DNA of 64,000 nt. Origin: CAWBRT01 sp963791145. GTDB taxonomy: Bacteria; Acidobacteriota; Terriglobia; Terriglobales; Acidobacteriaceae. Numbering within the stretch: the first letter of the stretch is position 1; each line of letters starts with the position of its first letter. Shown here in pieces: positions 60,405-64,000 of the stretch. Both the position numbers and the translations under genes were made by a program. The notes beneath the pieces were generated by a model that was not told the origin of the DNA, searched no databases, and saw only the letters and a list, made by a program, of their open reading frames with translations. The stretch lies in assembly GCA_963791145.1 (NCBI GenBank), contig CAWBRT010000014.1, positions 62,001-126,000 of the forward strand. The letters run 5' to 3'.

Positions 60405-61226
60405 TTAAGCAGAAGCTGCTGCCGTTCCCGTAATCGGACGTTGTTTCGTGCCGGCTATTAACCCAAGATCCCTTTGTAAGCCATCGCTCTCTTCGGCAGT
60501 CCCATAAATGGCCTGCAGCTCGCTCCTAGTAAGGGCTTCCGGGGAACCGTCGAAGACAATTCGTCCCTTAGCCATGCCGATGATCCGGCGGCAATAATTT
60601 TTTGCGGTATCCAGATGATGAAGATTACATATGACTGTGATCCCGTCTTCTTCATTGATGGTCTTGAGAGCAGACATCACTTTATCGGCATTGAGAGGGT
60701 CAAGAGATGCGATGCACTCATCGGCCAACACCACCTCGGGCCCCTGAACGAGCGCCTTGGCAATGGCAACACGCTGTTGCTGGCCTCCGGAAAGCGTGTC
60801 GGCCCTCTGTCGGGCATGGGACGTCATATCCAGGCGTTGCAGCGCCCTGATCGCCATTGCTTTTTCCGCGCGGCTAAAATGCTTGAACAGAGTGTAGATA
60901 GTATTGCGATAAGCCAACCGGCCGATCAGCACGTTGGTAAGAACGTCTAACCTGCTGACAAGGTTGAACTGCTGGAAAATCATGGCGCATCGGCATCGCC
61001 AGCGCTGCAGGTCCTTTCCCTTCATGGCGCTTATTCTTGATCCTTTGAATGTGATCGTTCCGTGAGTCGGATCTGCCAGCCTATTGATTAGTCGCAGCAG
61101 AGTCGACTTGCCCGCGCCTGATCTCCCGATAATGCCGACCATCTGTCCGGATTCGATACTTAGCGTGACGGAATCGACTGCCCGGACGGTACCGAATTGC
61201 TTTGTGACGCCATCCAAATGAAGCAT
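60405..61226 (-). CDS. phnC: Phosphonate ABC transporter ATPase (PhnC)
   Basis: This 273-aa ATPase has Walker A GRSGAGKSTLLRLINRL, a long Q-loop in MIFQQFNLVSRLDVLTNVLIGRLAYRNTI (PhnC type), signature LSGGQQQRVAIAKAL and Walker B LADECIASLDP. The Walker B Pro is replaced by Cys (DEC instead of DEP), a small oddity. The ATG at 61226 is favoured over the GTG at 61244, because GAGGGTG precedes it. It serves the two PhnE permeases and PhnD. Confidence 0.9.
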   Translation of the reverse strand: MLHLDGVTKQFGTVRAVDSVTLSIESGQMVGIIGRSGAGKSTLLRLINRLADPTHGTITFKGSRISAMKGKDLQRWRCRCAMIFQQFNLVSRLDVLTNVLIGRLAYRNTIYTLFKHFSRAEKAMAIRALQRLDMTSHARQRADTLSGGQQQRVAIAKALVQGPEVVLADECIASLDPLNADKVMSALKTINEEDGITVICNLHHLDTAKNYCRRIIGMAKGRIVFDGSPEALTRSELQAIYGTAEESDGLQRDLGLIAGTKQRPITGTAAASA

Positions 61227-61372
61227 AAGTGCACACCCTCGCACAATCTACTGGCATGCATCCGAGGTGGGGCGGCCCGATTGCGTCATCCGCCCATACT
61301 TCGCAGCACACCATGCTTCTGTTACAGCTTGATAGCTGGTCTGTGAAGAGTCGTGGAATCGATTCACAACCA

Positions 61373-62206
61373 TCACTGTGCCCGTGGGTGCCCTTCTGAC
61401 GGGCTCTCCAGGGATTTCTCGATGTAATGGACCGCGTCCCCGAAACGTCTGCCAACGTCCTCCGGAGTATGACTGTCCGAGTTAAGAACCAGGCCGATTC
61501 CAAGCGCTGCCGCTTCGCGGATAATCCATGGCGCGGGATAAGGTGCGCCCACGGTATCGTAACCAGCTGTGTTGATTTCCAGTAAGACCGCCACTTTACT
61601 CATCTCTAAAAGGAGTTCCCGAATCAGCTGCTGGACTTCCGGATCAAGACTGTAGTCGTGCATGTGCTTTCGCACGACGTCGAAATGACACAGCATGTAG
61701 GGCTTAATCAGGGATATGTGGGTTCTGAGGTCACGATAGTATCTTTTGACAAACTCGAGGTTGTCCACTTCTCGGATTCGCGAAATGCTTTGCCTGGAAC
61801 AGATATTCAGATGCCCGTCTTCATCCGGAAGGTGATGGTAGGACAACCCGATACGATCCCAAGAGTATTTCAGGGCGATGACGTCGAGATCCTGGAGGGC
61901 GAATGGATTCAGCCCCAGCTCCAGTCCAAGTGAAACACGGATGCGAGTCTTGTACCGGCCTTCGAGCTGTTTGCCCTCTTCCCAGTACCTTTGATACTCG
62001 CCGTTTTCGAGCCATAACACCCTTGGGTCCCTCGGATGATTGATTCCCGATTCCGCATGAGCTAGAAATCCAATCTCTTCCATCCCCGCTTCAAGCGCAG
62101 CGATCACGTAGTCTTCCATCGAACCACGGGCATGCTTGCAATAAGGGGTGTGCACGTGGAGATCCATCTTCGCGAGATAGGCGTACTTACCCCGATGCAT
62201 ACTCAT
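61373..62206 (-). CDS. PHP-domain phosphoesterase of the phn operon (PhnPP-like)
   Basis: This protein of about 277 aa has a complete PHP metal site: MDLHVHTPYCKHA (HxH), LAHAES, GLELG, YHHLPDED, CHFD and NSDSHTPEDV. It resembles histidinol-phosphatase-type PHP enzymes. PHP enzymes found in C-P lyase loci lacking phnP hydrolyse phosphoribosyl cyclic phosphate (the PhnPP activity). No phnP is present here, so such a role is plausible. The start is uncertain: ATG 62206, 62200 or 62167 are in frame, the open frame begins at 62254. It heads the operon and is divergent from the second PhnM. Confidence 0.75.
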   Translation of the reverse strand: MSMHRGKYAYLAKMDLHVHTPYCKHARGSMEDYVIAALEAGMEEIGFLAHAESGINHPRDPRVLWLENGEYQRYWEEGKQLEGRYKTRIRVSLGLELGLNPFALQDLDVIALKYSWDRIGLSYHHLPDEDGHLNICSRQSISRIREVDNLEFVKRYYRDLRTHISLIKPYMLCHFDVVRKHMHDYSLDPEVQQLIRELLLEMSKVAVLLEINTAGYDTVGAPYPAPWIIREAAALGIGLVLNSDSHTPEDVGRRFGDAVHYIEKSLESPSEGHPRAQ

Positions 62207-62405
62207 TTGCGTAATCCCACGTATCAGCACCCAAGTTGCCACAAGTAATACCACACGATCGCGCGCCGCAATGTTACGGGACGACTAATTTCGTGTTACA
62301 GGATGATTGCATTTCGCATTTTCCATTCTTCCTACCTTGGTTTCGTGCTGTCATTCGGTTACTGTTGGATTATTCCGAATACGGCTTGCATCCTGAGGCT
62401 TTGAG

Positions 62406-63602
62406 ATGATCATGGAAATCCACAATGGGCGCCTACTCTTGGAGGATGGAACAATTTGTTGGGAGAACCTTCTCGTTGAGGACGGCAGGATCACAGGACT
62501 CGGGGCTGACGTTTCAAAGACTGAGGAAAGCTTTAACGCCGAAGGCATGCTGGTGCTGCCCGGCATCGTCGATATTCATGGAGACGCGTTTGAACGCCAG
62601 TTGATGCCGCGGCCCGAAGTGTTTTTTCCGCATGAGATCGCTCTTCATGAGACCGACCGGCAGATGGTAGCGAACGGAATCACCACCGCCTATCACGGAC
62701 TGACGTATTCATGGGAGCCGGGCCTTAGAGGCGCCGATGCCGCCAGGGCGTTCCTGCGGGCCTGGGAAGAGGAGAAGAGCCGCCTGATGTGTGATACCAG
62801 AATCCATTTGCGTTTCGAAACCTACAACCTGAAGGCGGTGGATGAGGTCATTGAATGGATCGAGGCGGGCAAGATTGACCTACTCGCCTTCAATGATCAT
62901 ACAGAATGCTTCTGGAATGAATTGAACATTCCTCGATACGCAACCGTGCTCGAGGCACGTACCGGTCTGACTGGAGCAGAATACAGGATGCTGCTCGAAG
63001 AAGTCCGATCCTGGAAAGACATGGTTCCCGGGGCTATCGACCGCTTATCGGCCAAGGCGCGGGAACTGGGCGTGCCTATGGCGTCGCACGACGATGAGAC
63101 TCCGCAGATGCGCCAGGACTATCATTCTTTAGGGTGCACCATTTGCGAGTTCCCCGTGACCTTCGATACTGCATTGGCGGCCAGCGCATTGGGGGACTTG
63201 GTCATTCTGGGTGCACCGAACGCGCTCCGCGGCCACAGCCAATCTTCGCGCAGGGTTTCGGCACGGGAAGCCATAGTGACAAACGTCTGCAATGTATTGA
63301 CCTCTGATTACTACTATCCGGCCCTGCTGCAGTCGGCATTTGCATTGGCGCGCGAAGGGGTACTTCCCTTTCCCCAGGCGTGGCACCTCGTGTCGGCGAA
63401 TCCAGCGCGAGCGGTTGGTTTGAACGACCGCGGGTCTCTTGCATCCGGGAAGCGCGCAGATCTCATCATAGTGGATGATTCCAAAGCCACCATGCCCAGG
63501 GTTTGCTACGTATTCGTCGCCGGACGGCTGGCTCTCGCCTGTGACAATCTGCTTGCCGGCACCGATGATGGTCGAAGTTCTAGGTTACTCCCGAAAACCT
63601 GA
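62406..63602 (+). CDS. PhnM-like amidohydrolase, second paralogue
   Basis: This 398-aa amidohydrolase has PhnM-type features: VLPGIVDIHGDAFERQLMPRPEVFFP, LLAFNDHTECFW, MASHDDETPQ, EFPVTFDTALAA, GAPNALRGHSQSSR and the final GKRADLIIV. It differs from the operon's PhnM in the HGD instead of HTD metal motif and in the SWEPGLRG loop, so it belongs to another PhnM subgroup. It may act on a different ribose phosphonate triphosphate or another pyrophosphate substrate. It is transcribed divergently from the phn operon and its stop overlaps the converging DUF1045 gene by 23 bases. TGAGG is the ribosome site. Confidence 0.88.
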   Translation: MIMEIHNGRLLLEDGTICWENLLVEDGRITGLGADVSKTEESFNAEGMLVLPGIVDIHGDAFERQLMPRPEVFFPHEIALHETDRQMVANGITTAYHGLTYSWEPGLRGADAARAFLRAWEEEKSRLMCDTRIHLRFETYNLKAVDEVIEWIEAGKIDLLAFNDHTECFWNELNIPRYATVLEARTGLTGAEYRMLLEEVRSWKDMVPGAIDRLSAKARELGVPMASHDDETPQMRQDYHSLGCTICEFPVTFDTALAASALGDLVILGAPNALRGHSQSSRRVSAREAIVTNVCNVLTSDYYYPALLQSAFALAREGVLPFPQAWHLVSANPARAVGLNDRGSLASGKRADLIIVDDSKATMPRVCYVFVAGRLALACDNLLAGTDDGRSSRLLPKT

Positions 63603-64000
63603 AGCGCTGAGTCAGGCGAAAGGGTGCCTCGCGATTCTCCTGTTCGAAAATGCAGACGCTCGATATTTCCACTGGCAAGCACCTGAAGGAACGCGTGAGC
63701 AGGTCGGCCGATGAAAAGATGCGGTCCCTCTCCGCGGCGTCTTTCATTGGACTCGTAAGTGACAGATGAAACCTGAATTCCTCCATCACGTAAGGATATC
63801 CCCAACGTTCGAGCAATTTCTCCTGGACCATGGATAGTCGCGCGCAGCGGCGCTTGGCCAGTTCTTCGCCTGACGGGGGTGCTCTAAAATCGTCGAGGCG
63901 ACGGACGCATTCATCAGCCAGGTGCGAGAGCTGTCGACTGGGTGCGGAAGGAACTAGCGCGAGGAAGTTGCCGAGCCAGCTCAGTTCGAGAGACTCCACG
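63580..64000 (-). CDS. DUF1045 phosphonate-metabolism protein (partial)
   Basis: The visible C-terminal 139 residues match DUF1045 proteins that occur with C-P lyase genes: LSWLGNFLALVPSAPSRQLSHLADECVRRLDDFRAP, then ELAKRRCARLSMVQEKLLERWGYPYVMEEFRFHLSLT. These are 2H-phosphoesterase-like, with a FHLSLT motif for one of the His pair; the other lies beyond the window. The frame continues past the end of the window on the minus strand. The enzyme is thought to handle a cyclic or ribosyl phosphate in phosphonate breakdown. Its stop overlaps phnM paralogue 2. Confidence 0.8.
   Translation of the reverse strand, partial: VESLELSWLGNFLALVPSAPSRQLSHLADECVRRLDDFRAPPSGEELAKRRCARLSMVQEKLLERWGYPYVMEEFRFHLSLTSPMKDAAERDRIFSSADLLTRSFRCLPVEISSVCIFEQENREAPFRLTQRFRFSGVT

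Noticed and set aside
62348..62368. CTGTCAT followed by CTGTTGG upstream of the second PhnM, like a Pho box
   Set aside because: The repeat starts are 14 bases apart, not the 11 bases expected for PhoB, and the second copy is poor.
1..64000. CRISPR arrays, tRNA or rRNA genes
   Set aside because: No repeat-spacer pattern and no tRNA or rRNA signature was seen on either strand.

Overview
The window comes from a Gram-negative bacterium of fairly high G+C. It encodes a Pal-type outer-membrane lipoprotein, LolA-like sorting, and glycan and c-di-GMP genes. The LolA-like protein (42158-42919) and the small membrane protein at 21523 resemble families I associate with soil Acidobacteriota. That placement is an inference, not a sequence match.

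Region 1 (1-17.5 kb) is a carbohydrate-utilisation locus. A creatininase-family amidohydrolase and a frameshifted aldo/keto reductase precede a sugar ABC importer (binding protein, two permeases, MalK-like ATPase), an NMT1/SsuA-like protein and a NagB-like enzyme. Convergent to these lie a UlaG-like hydrolase, an AroE-like dehydrogenase and a GntR/HutC regulator. Divergent from the regulator run two medium-chain dehydrogenases, an SDR, an FGGY kinase, an AllA-like protein and a cupin phosphoglucose isomerase. The same palindrome, ATGTC-TT-GACAT, lies upstream of the importer and in the gntR intergenic region, so the locus is probably one regulon for an unidentified sugar or sugar acid.

Region 2 (17.7-21.4 kb) is a bufferin/HvfABC-like RiPP locus. 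An ECF sigma factor and zinc-finger anti-sigma are divergent from a Cys-motif precursor, a DUF692 (MNIO) enzyme, a frameshifted DUF2063 partner and a DoxX protein. Both transcription units carry the same promoter, TGAAAC-N18-TCGTG, facing outward.

Region 3 (21.5-36.4 kb) holds Pal, two ClC-type chloride channels and a long minus-strand operon. Reading 5' to 3' the operon encodes a cation/proton antiporter behind a structured leader, UspA, an enolase-tail mini-gene, a hypothetical protein, a duplicated zinc-module protein, an AAA/STAND-like ATPase, a dynamin-like GTPase and two MutS-type ATPases with a Walker B Asn. It is the best candidate here for an undescribed system. A decayed IS3-family element lies just upstream of its promoter.

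Region 4 (36.8-40.4 kb) is a phosphite module, ptxD plus a PtxABC importer. Region 5 (40.6-50.7 kb) carries UDP-glucose dehydrogenase, glycosyltransferases, a PHP enzyme and a GGDEF-EAL protein.

Region 6 (50.8-64 kb) is a C-P lyase locus. The minus-strand operon is PHP, phnC, D, E, E, hexapeptide transferase, phnG, H, I, J, K, L, M. Divergent from it is a second PhnM-like hydrolase, and a DUF1045 phosphonate gene runs off the end. A methylglyoxal synthase tail abuts the operon's 3' end. The window thus combines phosphite oxidation with phosphonate cleavage. Several gene tails (UspA, enolase, MgsA), an IS remnant and single-base frameshifts suggest repeated rearrangement or, for the frameshifts, sequence errors.
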